NCBI RefSeq assembly: GCF_005860805.1 | Contig: NZ_VCEJ01000002.1 | Location: 914,375 to 978,374 of the forward strand | Source of the DNA: Dyadobacter luticola | GTDB taxonomy: Bacteria; Bacteroidota; Bacteroidia; Cytophagales; Spirosomataceae | DNA length: 64,000 nt | Direction of reading: 5' to 3' | Part shown: positions 35,892-45,123 of the stretch, piece by piece | How the letters are laid out: the number at the start of each line of letters is the position of its first letter | Numbering within the stretch: position 1 is the stretch's first letter | The notes under the pieces: model-generated | Told to the model about the DNA's origin: nothing | The model's database searches: none | What the model saw: only the letters and a program-made list of their open reading frames with translations | Position numbers and translations under genes: made by a program

Positions 35892-35922
35892 AAAAAGACC
35901 ACCCGATAAAGGTGGTCTTTTT
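35892..35922. terminator. Bidirectional terminator between the glnN unit and the GSII gene
   Basis: 12-base arms AAAAAGACCACC (35892-35903) and GGTGGTCTTTTT (35911-35922) with a 7-base loop; T-runs are present on both strands. Confidence 0.88.
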
Positions 35923-35947
35923 ATTTAAGCTATATCCTGTGCGCTGA

Positions 35948-36961
35948 TCAGATGACAGCAGATTTCACAGTTTTGATAATGCGGGCTGCAACTTTGTAAG
36001 GATCAGCGGCCGAGTTTGGACGACGATCTTCCAGATATCCGCTCCATCCTTTTTGAGGAACCATTACCGGGATACGGATAGAAGCACCACGGTCAGAAAC
36101 GCCATAGCTGAAATCGTGGATAGAAGCAGTTTCGTGCTTTCCAGTCAAACGCAGGTGGTTATCAGCACCGTACACTTCGATATGCTCTTTCACAACCGGA
36201 CGGAATGCTTCGCAAATTGCGTCGAAAGTAGCTTTGCTGCCGGCAGTTCTCAAAATACCATTTGAGAAGTTTGCGTGCATGCCGCTACCATTCCAGTCAA
36301 GCGCGCCCAGAGGCTTGCAGTGCCAGTTGATAGATACGCCATATTTTTCACCGATTCTTTCGAGCAGGTAACGGCCAAGCCAGATCTGGTCACCCGCTTC
36401 TTTCGCACCTTTCGCGAAAATCTGGAATTCCCACTGACCAGCAGCAACTTCTGCATTGATACCTTCTACATTCAGACCTGCGTCGAGGCAAACGTCAAGG
36501 TGTTCTTCGATGATCTCGCGACCATAAGCGTTGGCAGCGCCAACTGAGCAATAATATGGTCCTTGTGGTGCAGGATAGCCGTTTGCAGGGAAGCCAAGTG
36601 GTTTGTTAGTCTCGTTATCCCAAAGGAAGTATTCTTGTTCAAATCCAAACCAGAAATCGTTGTCATCGTCCTCGATGGTCGCGCGGCCATTCGATTCGTG
36701 AGGAGTTCCGTCAGCATTCAAAACCTCACACATTACGAGGTAACCATTTTTTCTCTGTGGGTCTGGAATAATGTATACAGGTTTCAACAAACAGTCAGAC
36801 GAACCGCCCGGTGCTTGCTCAGTAGATGAACCATCAAACGACCACTGCGCGCAATCTTCCAGTTTTCCACTAAAATCGTTTTCGATCTTGGTTTTGCTCC
36901 TTAGACTTTGGGTCGGCTTGTAGCCATCCAACCAAATGTATTCCAGCTTGGATTTTGACAT
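35948..36961 (-). CDS. glnII: Glutamine synthetase type II (eukaryote-like)
   Basis: 337 residues, the short GSII form known from eukaryotes, rhizobia and some Bacteroidota. The beta-grasp part is at about 1-95 (WSFDGSSTEQAPG). The catalytic motifs FGFEQEYFLWD, NGSGMHANFS and the Arg region SDRGASIRIPV are all visible. It catalyses the same reaction as the convergent GSIII gene, which suggests different regulation or kinetics. The symbol glnII follows rhizobial usage. The long 5' region (36962-37350) probably carries its control sites. Confidence 0.95.
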   Translation of the reverse strand: MSKSKLEYIWLDGYKPTQSLRSKTKIENDFSGKLEDCAQWSFDGSSTEQAPGGSSDCLLKPVYIIPDPQRKNGYLVMCEVLNADGTPHESNGRATIEDDDNDFWFGFEQEYFLWDNETNKPLGFPANGYPAPQGPYYCSVGAANAYGREIIEEHLDVCLDAGLNVEGINAEVAAGQWEFQIFAKGAKEAGDQIWLGRYLLERIGEKYGVSINWHCKPLGALDWNGSGMHANFSNGILRTAGSKATFDAICEAFRPVVKEHIEVYGADNHLRLTGKHETASIHDFSYGVSDRGASIRIPVMVPQKGWSGYLEDRRPNSAADPYKVAARIIKTVKSAVI

Positions 36962-37002
36962 AATAGGACTAGATAAAGTGGTGACGAATTATTATAACGG
37001 CA

Positions 37003-37032
37003 CAATATTAATGTAAAAATGTATTTCCCAAA
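37003..37032 (-). promoter_or_regulatory. Candidate promoter of the GSII gene
   Basis: On the minus strand, TTTG (37029-37032), an 18-base spacer, and TAATATTG (37003-37010), one mismatch to TAnnTTTG. It lies about 42 bases before the ATG. Confidence 0.35.
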
Positions 37033-37277
37033 AATAAAACATAAGAAAAATTAACCTTATACAGAATAATATTGCGCGCGTAGTAGTATTGTCAGTAAAA
37101 AATGTACTTTTTTTATAAGTGGATCCGGTTTCAGTATGGCGCGTTTAGCCCATTTTTTATTAATAATTGAGAAAAATCAGGTGAAAATGTGACTATAAAA
37201 CTAATAAATAATCGAAAAGTGCCAGAAATGTGGAGAGCATCGAATTTTAGATTTATAGCATTTTACAGCTTATCAAT

Positions 37278-37310
37278 TTTGAATAAATGTAGGAAATTTC
37301 TATATTTTTG
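37278..37310 (+). promoter_or_regulatory. Promoter of rsmE (TTTG-N21-TATTTTTG)
   Basis: TTTG at 37278-37281 and an exact TAnnTTTG at 37303-37310 with a 21-base spacer, 40 bases before the ATG at 37351. Confidence 0.6.
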
Positions 37311-37350
37311 GACGCCGGATTTAGCCGGTCGAATTAATTTTTAGTAACAA

Positions 37351-38061
37351 ATGCATTTATTTTATCAGCCTCACGAAAACCTTTTTGAACTCGATGAAGA
37401 AGAGGCAAAACACAGCTCGAAAGTGCTACGGCTAGGGTCTGGGGACATCATTTATGTAACAAATGGAAAGGGGCTCTTGCAAAAATGTATCTTGAATGTG
37501 CAGGCACGAAAAGTGGGTTATGAAGTGGTTGAATCATCACTTATTCCAAGACGAAATTTTGAAGTGGTGATCGCGGTGGCGCCTACCCGGAAAGCTGAGC
37601 GAAATGAGTGGATGGTGGAGAAACTGACTGAGATAGGAGTGGAGCGCATTGATTTTCTGGTCTCTGAACATACCAATCCCGAAACACTTAACCGTGTCGT
37701 GAACCAGGTAAGGCTCAACCGCATTGCCGCGAGCGCCATGAAACAGTCGCAGCAATATTATATGCCGGTGATCACAGTAAATAATAAGTTCGATACGTTT
37801 ATTAAAGATGCATCGGAAGATTCCAGGCTGATCGCTTATGTGCCCGAACAAAATAAAGTGGAGCACGTTTTTAGCAGGGTTCGGAAAAATAGTAGTACCT
37901 TATTATTGATCGGTCCCGAAGGCGATTTCAGTAACCGGGAAGTGGAGCTGGCATTAGAGCAGGGTTTTTCAACGGTGTCGCTTGGCCCGACAAGATTACG
38001 GACGGAAACCGCCGCGATAGCAGGCTGCCACGCCATCAATCTGGCACAAGGTCTTTCTTAA
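37351..38061 (+). CDS. rsmE: 16S rRNA m3U1498 methyltransferase RsmE
   Basis: 236 residues, a SPOUT-class methyltransferase that methylates U1498 in the 30S decoding region. The N-terminal PUA-like part includes EEEAKHSSKVLRL. The knotted SAM site is LLIGPEGDFSNREVE and LGPTRLRTETAA, both diagnostic. It is followed 15 bases later by a DUF4159 gene on the same strand. Confidence 0.95.
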   Translation: MHLFYQPHENLFELDEEEAKHSSKVLRLGSGDIIYVTNGKGLLQKCILNVQARKVGYEVVESSLIPRRNFEVVIAVAPTRKAERNEWMVEKLTEIGVERIDFLVSEHTNPETLNRVVNQVRLNRIAASAMKQSQQYYMPVITVNNKFDTFIKDASEDSRLIAYVPEQNKVEHVFSRVRKNSSTLLLIGPEGDFSNREVELALEQGFSTVSLGPTRLRTETAAIAGCHAINLAQGLS

Positions 38062-38076
38062 AAACAACATTATTAT

Positions 38077-38751
38077 ATGTATAAAACGATTTTCAGTGTC
38101 CGTATGTCCTTTTTGGCGGTAATGCTTCTGGTCGGAATCTCGGCACAGGCACAATCGTCATTGAAAATCGCAAAGCTGAAATATGGTGGGGGAGGCGATT
38201 GGTACGCCAATAAAACCTCGCTGCCGAACCTGATCAAATTCTGTAATGCGGAGTTAAAAATGAACATTAACCCGGCTGAGGATGTGGTGGAAGTGGGCAG
38301 CCCGGATATTTTTACCTATCCATTTGTACACATGACGGGCCACGGTAATGTGGTTTTTTCGGATGCCGAGGCGCAAAATTTGAGAAATTATCTGCTTTCC
38401 GGCGGCTTTTTACACGTCGATGATAACTACGGGCTCGACCAGTTTATCCGCAGGGAAATGAAAAAAGTTTTCCCGGAGCTCAGCTTTGTAGAACTGCCTT
38501 TTGACCACCAGATCTACCGCGTTAAATATGTGTTTCCGGAAGGTTTGCCCAAAATCCACGAGCACGACGGAAAGCAGCCGCAAGGTTTCGGGCTGATCTG
38601 GCAGGGCAGGCTCGTATGTTTTTACAGCTACGAAACTGACCTCGGAAATGGCTGGGAAGACCAGAGTGTTTATAATGATCCTGAGGAAATGCGCAGGAAG
38701 GCTTTGCAAATGGGCGCCAACCTGCTCAGCTACGCTTTTATGATCCAGTAA
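38077..38751 (+). CDS. DUF4159 family exported protein
   Basis: 224 residues. A signal peptide (residues ~1-24, ending near SAQAQ) is followed by the DUF4159 domain: LKYGGGGDWYAN, a GATase-like HMTGHGNVVFSD, and GGFLHVDDNYGLDQFIRREM. The domain has a flavodoxin/GATase-like layout and is found both alone and fused to larger exported proteins. Its function is unknown. It is 15 bases downstream of rsmE, so it is probably co-transcribed with no obvious functional link. Confidence 0.85.
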   Translation: MYKTIFSVRMSFLAVMLLVGISAQAQSSLKIAKLKYGGGGDWYANKTSLPNLIKFCNAELKMNINPAEDVVEVGSPDIFTYPFVHMTGHGNVVFSDAEAQNLRNYLLSGGFLHVDDNYGLDQFIRREMKKVFPELSFVELPFDHQIYRVKYVFPEGLPKIHEHDGKQPQGFGLIWQGRLVCFYSYETDLGNGWEDQSVYNDPEEMRRKALQMGANLLSYAFMIQ

Positions 38752-38816
38752 TGTTGATTTTTAACAATTAGTTAGCGTTTGTAGATTATAAATATATTGC
38801 AAAAATGCCTTTCCGG

Positions 38817-38850
38817 ATTGCGGTTTTCTAACCTTTCCACCTTACTTTTG
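38817..38850 (+). promoter_or_regulatory. Candidate promoter of the desaturase gene
   Basis: ATTG at 38817-38820, a 22-base spacer, and an exact TAnnTTTG (TACTTTTG) at 38843-38850, 33 bases before the ATG at 38883. Confidence 0.45.
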
Positions 38851-38882
38851 TGCAAAGTTCCTTCTAAAATTCCACGTCTTTC

Positions 38883-39629
38883 ATGTATATTGTTCTGATT
38901 GTATTTGCTCTACATTGGTATCTATCATTGTTCTGTCAAACCTTTTTCCTACACCGCTATTCTGCTCATAAAATGTTCATTATGAGCAAACCATGGGAGC
39001 GGTTTTTCTATTTACTCACCTACCTATCACAAGGTTCTTCCTACCTGAGCCCAAGAGCTTACGCTATTTTACACCGGATGCACCATGCATTCAGTGATAC
39101 AGAAAGAGATCCGCATTCACCGCATCATACAAAAAATGTTTTCACAATGATGTGGGAAACCAAGAACATTTATAATGCTGTGTTGAGCCGCAAACGCGCT
39201 ATCGAGACGCGTTTTGAAAGAAATTATCCCGAGTGGAATTTTGTAGAAAAGCTGGGTGATTCGTGGGTTTCAAGAATCGGCTGGGGTGTATTATATATCG
39301 CTTTCTACGTGCTGGCCTACGTTTATCTGGATATGCACTGGGTATTTTTCTTCTTAATCCCAATCCACTTGCTGATGGGCCCGATCCACGGCGCGATCGT
39401 GAATTGGAGCGGCCACAAATACGGCTACCAGAATTTCGACAACGACGACAAATCCAAAAACTCGTTGATCTTCGATTTCCTGATGATGGGAGAGCTTTTC
39501 CAGAACAACCACCACAAAAGGCCCAATTCCATTAACTTCGGCTCACGCTGGTACGAAGTGGATCCAACTTATCCGGTAATCAAGCTGCTGAATAAGTTGA
39601 AGATTATTGAGATTCGCAAGAAGCACTAA
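38883..39629 (+). CDS. Membrane fatty acid desaturase (acyl-CoA desaturase type)
   Basis: 248 residues with several hydrophobic helices. The His boxes for the di-iron site are HRYSAH, HRMHH and NNHHKRP, the pattern of delta-9 acyl-CoA/lipid desaturases. Bacterial members introduce a double bond into membrane fatty acids and help adjust fluidity. The protein is slightly shorter than eukaryotic SCD-type enzymes. It stands alone with its own promoter and a hairpin downstream. Confidence 0.9.
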   Translation: MYIVLIVFALHWYLSLFCQTFFLHRYSAHKMFIMSKPWERFFYLLTYLSQGSSYLSPRAYAILHRMHHAFSDTERDPHSPHHTKNVFTMMWETKNIYNAVLSRKRAIETRFERNYPEWNFVEKLGDSWVSRIGWGVLYIAFYVLAYVYLDMHWVFFFLIPIHLLMGPIHGAIVNWSGHKYGYQNFDNDDKSKNSLIFDFLMMGELFQNNHHKRPNSINFGSRWYEVDPTYPVIKLLNKLKIIEIRKKH

Positions 39630-39636
39630 AAAAACT

Positions 39637-39663
39637 TTGGCAGGCGTGAAGGACGCCTGCCAA
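39637..39663 (+). terminator. Hairpin after the desaturase gene
   Basis: 11-base arms TTGGCAGGCGT (39637-39647) and ACGCCTGCCAA (39653-39663) with a 5-base loop. The downstream T content is modest. Confidence 0.6.
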
Positions 39664-39784
39664 GTTTGCTTATTAACACCACAAAAAATGAAATCTTTGG
39701 AAAGTCGCGTCTGCTAGACTGTTGCGACAATACAAATAAATCATGTAATACTTAAGATGGCGTTAAATTGGACTTAGAATTTGC

Positions 39785-41167
39785 TTAGAGACGCAAAAAA
39801 GTTATTTTAAAAACGGTACCCTTCGGTTTGTTGGATTGAATAGAGACGGTACCATTATGCAATTTCACAATCCGCTCCACTAGCGATAGCCCGATTCCAT
39901 ATCCTTTGATGTTGGCCGTGCTTTCACTTCTGAAAAAAGGCTGAAAAATCAAGCTCTGATCTTCCTTCGGAATTCCTTTTCCATTATCAGAGAATGTGAG
40001 GCTTAATTGACCCCGCGAAGTTTGCAGGCTGACATTCACCGTCTGATCGTCGGAAAACTTGCAGGCATTATCCATCAAATTCAGGAAAGCCGTTTTTAAC
40101 AATGTCGTGTTTCCAGGCAATTCCAGCCAGGTATCGTCTTCCGGCAGCTCATCGAAATTGAGGAGAATGTTGTATGCCGGGTTTGCTTCCGCGAGATTCA
40201 TCCGGCAATCGAGCAGCAGCTCGTCGACGCGTATTGTTTCGGTCAGTAAGTCGCGCTGATCTTCACTCACTTTTGCAAGTTCCAGCAAAGTATTGGAAAG
40301 CTGCGCCAGTTCCTGAATATCTTCCAGAACCGATTTAATCGTCAGTTGATATTCGGCTGTATTTCTCTCTTTTAACATACTCACTTCCAGCTGCGAGCGC
40401 ATTTTCGTCAAAGGATTTTTCAGCTCATGCGAAACATTGGCAACAAAGATTTTCTGCATTTGAAATGCTGTCTCGATTCTGTCCAGGAGCTTGTTAAATG
40501 TGGTTGTCAATCGCCCGATTTCGTCTTTTTGATTTGGTACTTGTAAGCGGGTATCCAGTTTTTGGGGCAGAATTCCTTCCACCTCATTCATCACTTTCGA
40601 AATCGGTCGTAGGGCACGTTTTGAGAATATCCAGCCAACCATGGCGACGACAATCGTCACAATAAAATATAACACTGTTAGAAGTGTGCTCAGGTTGGAT
40701 AAATTGGCCTGTCCGTACAAATCTTTCGCGCCCAGCAAAACCACCGCACGGTTGAAAGGATATTTATAATAGAGCCCGACAACTTTATAATCACCATCCT
40801 GATACCGGATCTGCCCCGACTTCCGGATTTCGTCCAGCCAATAATTGGATATATGTATGGAATTTTCCTGGTGGGTGGTTCGGTTGCTGTAAATCAAGCG
40901 GTTTTTCTCGTCGAAAATGTAGGCATTCTCGTCATAGATCAGGTCGCGGTTTGTTTCGTCGAGGGCTTTGAGGACATCGGAGTTGATCAGCGGGACCTGC
41001 ACTTTAAGAAGCAGTTCGGCCTGGGATTTCGCTTTCGACCGCAGCCGGTCGTAGAAATCCTCGGTAACATTGTAATACGAGAAGAAATAGATCGCAAGAA
41101 AAGTGATCAGGAGGATACCGCTCACCAGCAGGGAAAATTGAACCGTAAGCCGGGTGCGGATCTGCAT
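39785..41167 (-). CDS. Two-component sensor histidine kinase (HAMP, HisKA, HATPase)
   Basis: 460 residues. Two membrane segments (about 10-30 and 160-180) enclose a ~130-residue periplasmic sensor region. A HAMP linker (SKRALRPISKVMNEVEG) follows. The H box is NVSHELKNPLTKM and the ATPase boxes are NLMDNACKFSDD, FSDNGKGIP and GYGIGLSLVERIV. It is the classical OmpR-partner kinase, and its start is 1 base after the response regulator stop. The signal is unknown. Confidence 0.94.
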   Translation of the reverse strand: MQIRTRLTVQFSLLVSGILLITFLAIYFFSYYNVTEDFYDRLRSKAKSQAELLLKVQVPLINSDVLKALDETNRDLIYDENAYIFDEKNRLIYSNRTTHQENSIHISNYWLDEIRKSGQIRYQDGDYKVVGLYYKYPFNRAVVLLGAKDLYGQANLSNLSTLLTVLYFIVTIVVAMVGWIFSKRALRPISKVMNEVEGILPQKLDTRLQVPNQKDEIGRLTTTFNKLLDRIETAFQMQKIFVANVSHELKNPLTKMRSQLEVSMLKERNTAEYQLTIKSVLEDIQELAQLSNTLLELAKVSEDQRDLLTETIRVDELLLDCRMNLAEANPAYNILLNFDELPEDDTWLELPGNTTLLKTAFLNLMDNACKFSDDQTVNVSLQTSRGQLSLTFSDNGKGIPKEDQSLIFQPFFRSESTANIKGYGIGLSLVERIVKLHNGTVSIQSNKPKGTVFKITFLRL

Positions 41168-41168
41168 C

Positions 41169-41846
41169 TTATTCTACTTTAAGCACATAGCCCATCCCAA
41201 ACAAGGTGTGGATCAACTTGACAGGATAGTCTTTATCGATTTTTTTGCGAAGATAATTTACGTAAACCTCAATCACATTGGTACCGGTATCAAATCCAAT
41301 GTCCCAAACATGCTCTGCAATTTCCACTTTCGAGATAACTCTTCCCTGGTTACGGATCAGGTAAACCAGCAAATTAAATTCCCTGGCCGTCAGGTTAATC
41401 TTGTTTCCCGATCTATGAACCGTTTTCGCATCAAGTGACACTTCCAGATCGGCAAATTTCAAAACCTGGGCAGTATGCGAAACGGTCGCTCCGCGTTTGG
41501 TCAACGCACGTACGCGCGCCAGTAACTCTTTGAATTCAAAAGGTTTAACCAGATAATCATCAGCACCTGCATCCAGTCCGGTTACCTTATCATCAGTGGT
41601 GCCGAGTGCCGTCAGCATTAAGATCGGCGTCTCGTCGCCCCAGGTGCGGATCTCACGGCAAAGCTCGATCCCGTTGATCCCCGGAATAATAATATCGCTG
41701 ATGATGAGCTGGTAAACGTTATTTTTGGCAAGCTGGCGACCGATCAGACCGTCGTAAGCGAAGTCGACCTCGTAGCCATTTTCTTCCAGCCCCTGCTTGA
41801 TGGATTGTAATGTCTTCGGCTCGTCTTCAATGAGTAATAACTTCAT
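41169..41846 (-). CDS. OmpR-family response regulator
   Basis: 225 residues. The receiver domain (1-120) has the acidic pocket LLIEDEP, the phospho-acceptor Asp in LIISDIIIPG, and the conserved Lys in DYLVKPFEF. The C-terminal winged-helix domain includes LTAREFNLLVYLIRNQGRV and VYVNYLRKKID. It overlaps the nucleotidase gene by 4 bases and is directly followed by the kinase gene, forming a cognate pair. Targets are unknown. Confidence 0.95.
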   Translation of the reverse strand: MKLLLIEDEPKTLQSIKQGLEENGYEVDFAYDGLIGRQLAKNNVYQLIISDIIIPGINGIELCREIRTWGDETPILMLTALGTTDDKVTGLDAGADDYLVKPFEFKELLARVRALTKRGATVSHTAQVLKFADLEVSLDAKTVHRSGNKINLTAREFNLLVYLIRNQGRVISKVEIAEHVWDIGFDTGTNVIEVYVNYLRKKIDKDYPVKLIHTLFGMGYVLKVE

Positions 41847-42379
41847 GCGATCGGTAAAAATAGGTCAGAAACTTCCTTCCAGCTGGATACGCGTTTGAAG
41901 GTCTTGTCTTTCAGATTATGTGGGGCCGAGAAAAGTATGCCTTTTCCTTTGAATGCAGCGAGGTTCCGAACGTGGTCATCAATCAGGTAATCCGAGTTGA
42001 TGATGCTTTTATATCCGCAGAAAACAATGTTGGTCCAGGGAATAAAAGGGAAATACTTTTTCAGCCAGTTAAACTTGTCATTAAATGACGTCGGAAATTC
42101 CATGCAGGCCGTCGCGATGAATAATTCGTAATATTTGGAGAGCTGGTACACGGTTTCTTCGGCGCCTTCTTTTACTTGAATGTCAGCGAAAAAACCTGGC
42201 GAGTCGATGATCTTATTGATTTTGCCGAGTTGTTTGGGATGCAGCAATTCCCTTAATGATTTCGAATGTAAATCCTTGGCAGTTAAAGCAGTATCAAAAT
42301 CATTCAGGACGATCTCTACCAGCTTTTCATGCGTATTTGCCAGGACGTCGTCCATATCCAGCGTGAGTCTCAGCATCAA
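41843..42379 (-). CDS. 5'(3')-deoxyribonucleotidase-like HAD phosphatase (NT5C family)
   Basis: 178 residues. The HAD motif I is LTLDMDDVLAN with the nucleophile Asp, and motif IV is DYLIDDHVRN. The length and motif pattern fit the NT5C family, which dephosphorylates nucleoside and deoxynucleoside monophosphates. It overlaps the E2 acyltransferase gene and the regulator gene by 4 bases each, so it is translationally coupled on both sides. Confidence 0.88.
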   Translation of the reverse strand: MMLRLTLDMDDVLANTHEKLVEIVLNDFDTALTAKDLHSKSLRELLHPKQLGKINKIIDSPGFFADIQVKEGAEETVYQLSKYYELFIATACMEFPTSFNDKFNWLKKYFPFIPWTNIVFCGYKSIINSDYLIDDHVRNLAAFKGKGILFSAPHNLKDKTFKRVSSWKEVSDLFLPIA

Positions 42380-43689
42380 ATAATGGTTCTGTGAACGTCG
42401 AAATTTTCAAGATAATCATTCACTCTCTTCAAAAATAAGCCACCCAGAGAGCCGTCCACGACCCGGTGATCGTAGGAATGTGAAATAAACATCATGCTCC
42501 TGATCCCGATCAGATCGCCGTGCTGCGTTTCAATCACTGCGGGCTTCTTCTTGATCGCGCCAAATGCCATGATCGCCACCTGAGGCTGAACAATGATTGG
42601 CGTGCCCATCAGGTTGGCGAAAGCGCCAATGTTGGAGACGGTGTAAGTTCCGCCCGCCAGGTCATCGGCTTTCAGTTTATTTTCCCGCGCCCGTTTTGCC
42701 AGCTCATTTACTTTTCTGGCAAGGCCAGGCAGGTCGTATTGATCGGCGTGGTGGATTACCGGTACGATCAGGTTCCCATCGGGCAGCGCCACGGCCATAC
42801 CAATGTTAATTTCCTTCTTTTTGATGATCTTATCGCCATCAACCGAAATGTTGATCATCGGATAATCCTTGATCGCCTTCACGACGGCTTCGATCAAAAT
42901 CGGCGTAAATGTGATGCTATCGCCACTTTTTTTCCGGTATTCGTTTTTTACATGCTCCCGCCAGTTCACCACTGCCGTCATATCGGTCTCAATAAAAGAT
43001 GTGACGTGCGCCGAAATTCTGCGCGATTCGATCATCCGCTGCGCGATCATTTTGCGCATCCGGTCCATCTCGATGATTTCGCTGCTGCCATTTAATGAAG
43101 TGACAGCAGGCGTGTGCGGAATGTCGACTGTATTTGTGAGATTTTCTTTTCTTTTATCCAGAAAAGAAAGAATGTCATTTTTGGTAACCCGGTTATCCAA
43201 ACCTGAACCTGGAATGCGGGACAATTCGGCCAAGGTTACATTTTCCTGCCGCGCAATGTTTAAAACCAGCGGGGAGTAAAAATTGCTATTCGTACCTTCC
43301 TCAATTTCATGCGCTGATTTTTTGCTCACAACCTGCTGAAAATCCGCTTCCAGCTGATTCGCCGTTTCCACAACTTCCAGCAGCTCCTCCTCTTCCTTTT
43401 CTTCTCCGGCGGGAGTCAGCAGTACAGGTGCTTCTGTAAAATCGCCATCTTCCACTTCAATGTTAGCCACCGCACTGCCTATCGCCACCACATCATTTTC
43501 CTTCACAAGCCACTCGGCGATGGTACCATTGTAAGGGCAGGGCACCTCGGTATCCACTTTATCCGTCGCCACTTCCAGGATCGAATCGTCGAAAGAAACA
43601 CGGTCACCGGCTTTTTTGAGCAAGTGCAGCACCGTGCATTCCATTATACTTTCGCCCATCGGAGGCATCACCATTTCAACTATTCTCAT
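42376..43689 (-). CDS. Dihydrolipoamide acyltransferase, E2 of a 2-oxo acid dehydrogenase complex
   Basis: 437 residues in the standard E2 order. A lipoyl domain is at 1-80 (Lys in EVATDKVDTEVP). A linker follows, then a peripheral subunit-binding domain at about 138-175 (YSPLVLNIARQENVTLAELSRIPGSG). The catalytic domain carries the His motif SHSYDHRVVDG. No E1 or E3 gene is adjacent, so the complex (pyruvate, 2-oxoglutarate or branched-chain) is not determined. It overlaps the nucleotidase gene by 4 bases and follows cinA after 55 bases. Confidence 0.93.
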   Translation of the reverse strand: MRIVEMVMPPMGESIMECTVLHLLKKAGDRVSFDDSILEVATDKVDTEVPCPYNGTIAEWLVKENDVVAIGSAVANIEVEDGDFTEAPVLLTPAGEEKEEEELLEVVETANQLEADFQQVVSKKSAHEIEEGTNSNFYSPLVLNIARQENVTLAELSRIPGSGLDNRVTKNDILSFLDKRKENLTNTVDIPHTPAVTSLNGSSEIIEMDRMRKMIAQRMIESRRISAHVTSFIETDMTAVVNWREHVKNEYRKKSGDSITFTPILIEAVVKAIKDYPMINISVDGDKIIKKKEINIGMAVALPDGNLIVPVIHHADQYDLPGLARKVNELAKRARENKLKADDLAGGTYTVSNIGAFANLMGTPIIVQPQVAIMAFGAIKKKPAVIETQHGDLIGIRSMMFISHSYDHRVVDGSLGGLFLKRVNDYLENFDVHRTII

Positions 43690-43744
43690 ATTTTCAATTT
43701 TCGCAGGTTATGCTGGCGGGCCAGGTTACCTGTAAGTGTCAGAT

Positions 43745-45019
43745 TCAGTTTTTGACTTCAAGATTGCTCTTGAGAATCGTTTTTCGCAGCAAATTCAATG
43801 CGTACGAAGATGTCATCTCCACATTGATCTTTCTGATATTTCTTAATGTAAGTAGCTGTGTAAAAGTCTCATCCGGTGTAGCACAGGCAATCCAGACCGT
43901 ACCAACCGGTTTTTCCGCCGTGCCGCCATCCGGCCCGGCGATGCCGGTTGTTGATATAGCATAGGTGGTATTCAACAATTTTCGCGCACCTTCGGCCATT
44001 TCGCGGGCAGTTTGCTCACTTACTGCACCAAATGTTTCCAATGTTTCTTTTGAGACACCCAAAACATTCATTTTCACCTCATTACTATAACTTACAACCG
44101 AGCCTTCAAAGTAGCCCGATGAACCCGGCACGCTTGTGATCTGGCTCGCCACAAACCCGCCGGTACAACTTTCCGCAGTCGCGACCGTAGCATTGTTATT
44201 TTTTAATAATGAACCGATTACGGTTTCCATTTCATCATTATCAAAACCATAAACGTGCTCAGAAATGTAAGGAAGCAAAGTTTCAACCTGCGCCTGCAAT
44301 TGTTCATCCAATAAAGCCTGGTCGGTGCCGGTACCAGTCAGCCGGAGCTTGACGTGACCAAAATGCGGGAGGTAAGCCAGCTTGATGTTCTCAGGCAGCG
44401 CGTCTTCCCAGGGAGCGATTTTTTCGGCCAGAAAAGATTCGCCGATGCCAATCGTACGGACCGATTTATGTTGAATAATTTGCGTAGAAAAGATCTTTTT
44501 CAGCCTTGGCAGGATCTCAAATTCCATCAGGCTCTTCATTTCAAAAGGCACACCTGGCAGCGAAACGTAAATCACATTGTCCTTTTCAAACCACATTCCC
44601 GGCGCGGTACCCCAAAGATTAGGAATGTAGGTACAGTTTTTGGGAAGTGCCGCCTGTTGCGTGTTGAGCTCGGTCATCACCCTGCCACGTTTTGCGAAAA
44701 ATCCCGTAATCAAGGTAAGCGCCTCCTGGTTTATTTCCAGTTCGGTGCCAAAATATTCGCAGAAAGTATGCTTGGTAATGTCGTCCCGCGTAGGTCCCAG
44801 ACCACCGGTTACAATGACCACATCGGCGCGCAGACTGGCGGCTTTAAATGCGTCCAGTATGTCCGTCTTGTTGTCGCCGACCGACGTTTTTCGCACCGGA
44901 CGAATGCCGATATCAGTTAGTTGCGTGCCAATCCACTGCGTATTGGTGTCGATAATCTGACCGAAAAGAATCTCGTCGCCGATGGTTAAAATTTCTGCCC
45001 TTGGGGAGGAAATAGTCAT
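43745..45019 (-). CDS. cinA: CinA family nicotinamide-nucleotide amidase
   Basis: 424 residues, the full two-domain form. The N-terminal MoaB-like (COG1058) domain begins EILTIGDEILFGQIIDTN and includes VIVTGGLGPTRDD. The C-terminal CinA/PncC amidase domain includes ATAESCTGGFVASQIT and STTGIAGPDGGT. It hydrolyses NMN to nicotinate mononucleotide for pyridine nucleotide recycling. It leads a minus-strand run with the E2, nucleotidase and two-component genes. Confidence 0.94.
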   Translation of the reverse strand: MTISSPRAEILTIGDEILFGQIIDTNTQWIGTQLTDIGIRPVRKTSVGDNKTDILDAFKAASLRADVVIVTGGLGPTRDDITKHTFCEYFGTELEINQEALTLITGFFAKRGRVMTELNTQQAALPKNCTYIPNLWGTAPGMWFEKDNVIYVSLPGVPFEMKSLMEFEILPRLKKIFSTQIIQHKSVRTIGIGESFLAEKIAPWEDALPENIKLAYLPHFGHVKLRLTGTGTDQALLDEQLQAQVETLLPYISEHVYGFDNDEMETVIGSLLKNNNATVATAESCTGGFVASQITSVPGSSGYFEGSVVSYSNEVKMNVLGVSKETLETFGAVSEQTAREMAEGARKLLNTTYAISTTGIAGPDGGTAEKPVGTVWIACATPDETFTQLLTLRNIRKINVEMTSSYALNLLRKTILKSNLEVKN

Positions 45020-45052
45020 CTGAAAAGGGGTTAATAGGGACCGTTATTTTCC

Positions 45053-45060
45053 CAAAAATA
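45053..45060 (-). promoter_or_regulatory. Candidate -7 element (TATTTTTG) for cinA
   Basis: Exact TAnnTTTG on the minus strand, 33 bases before the cinA ATG; no spaced TTTG. Confidence 0.33.
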
Positions 45061-45123
45061 AGTAAAATTAATCGTTATTGAGTACGTTTGAACCATAGTC
45101 AAAAAATTAGAAACCCATTTACA

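Larger units (their letters stand above)
36962..37350. other. 389-base AT-rich intergenic region between GSII and rsmE
   Basis: No credible gene. It holds the divergent promoters of the GSII and rsmE genes near its two ends. The middle has A/T-runs and no recognisable riboswitch, sRNA or sigma-54 site. Confidence 0.5.

Noticed and set aside
36962..37350. Possible sigma-54 site or riboswitch upstream of GSII
   Set aside because: A TGGCAC lies on the minus strand, but TTGC at the right distance is missing; no folded aptamer pattern is visible.
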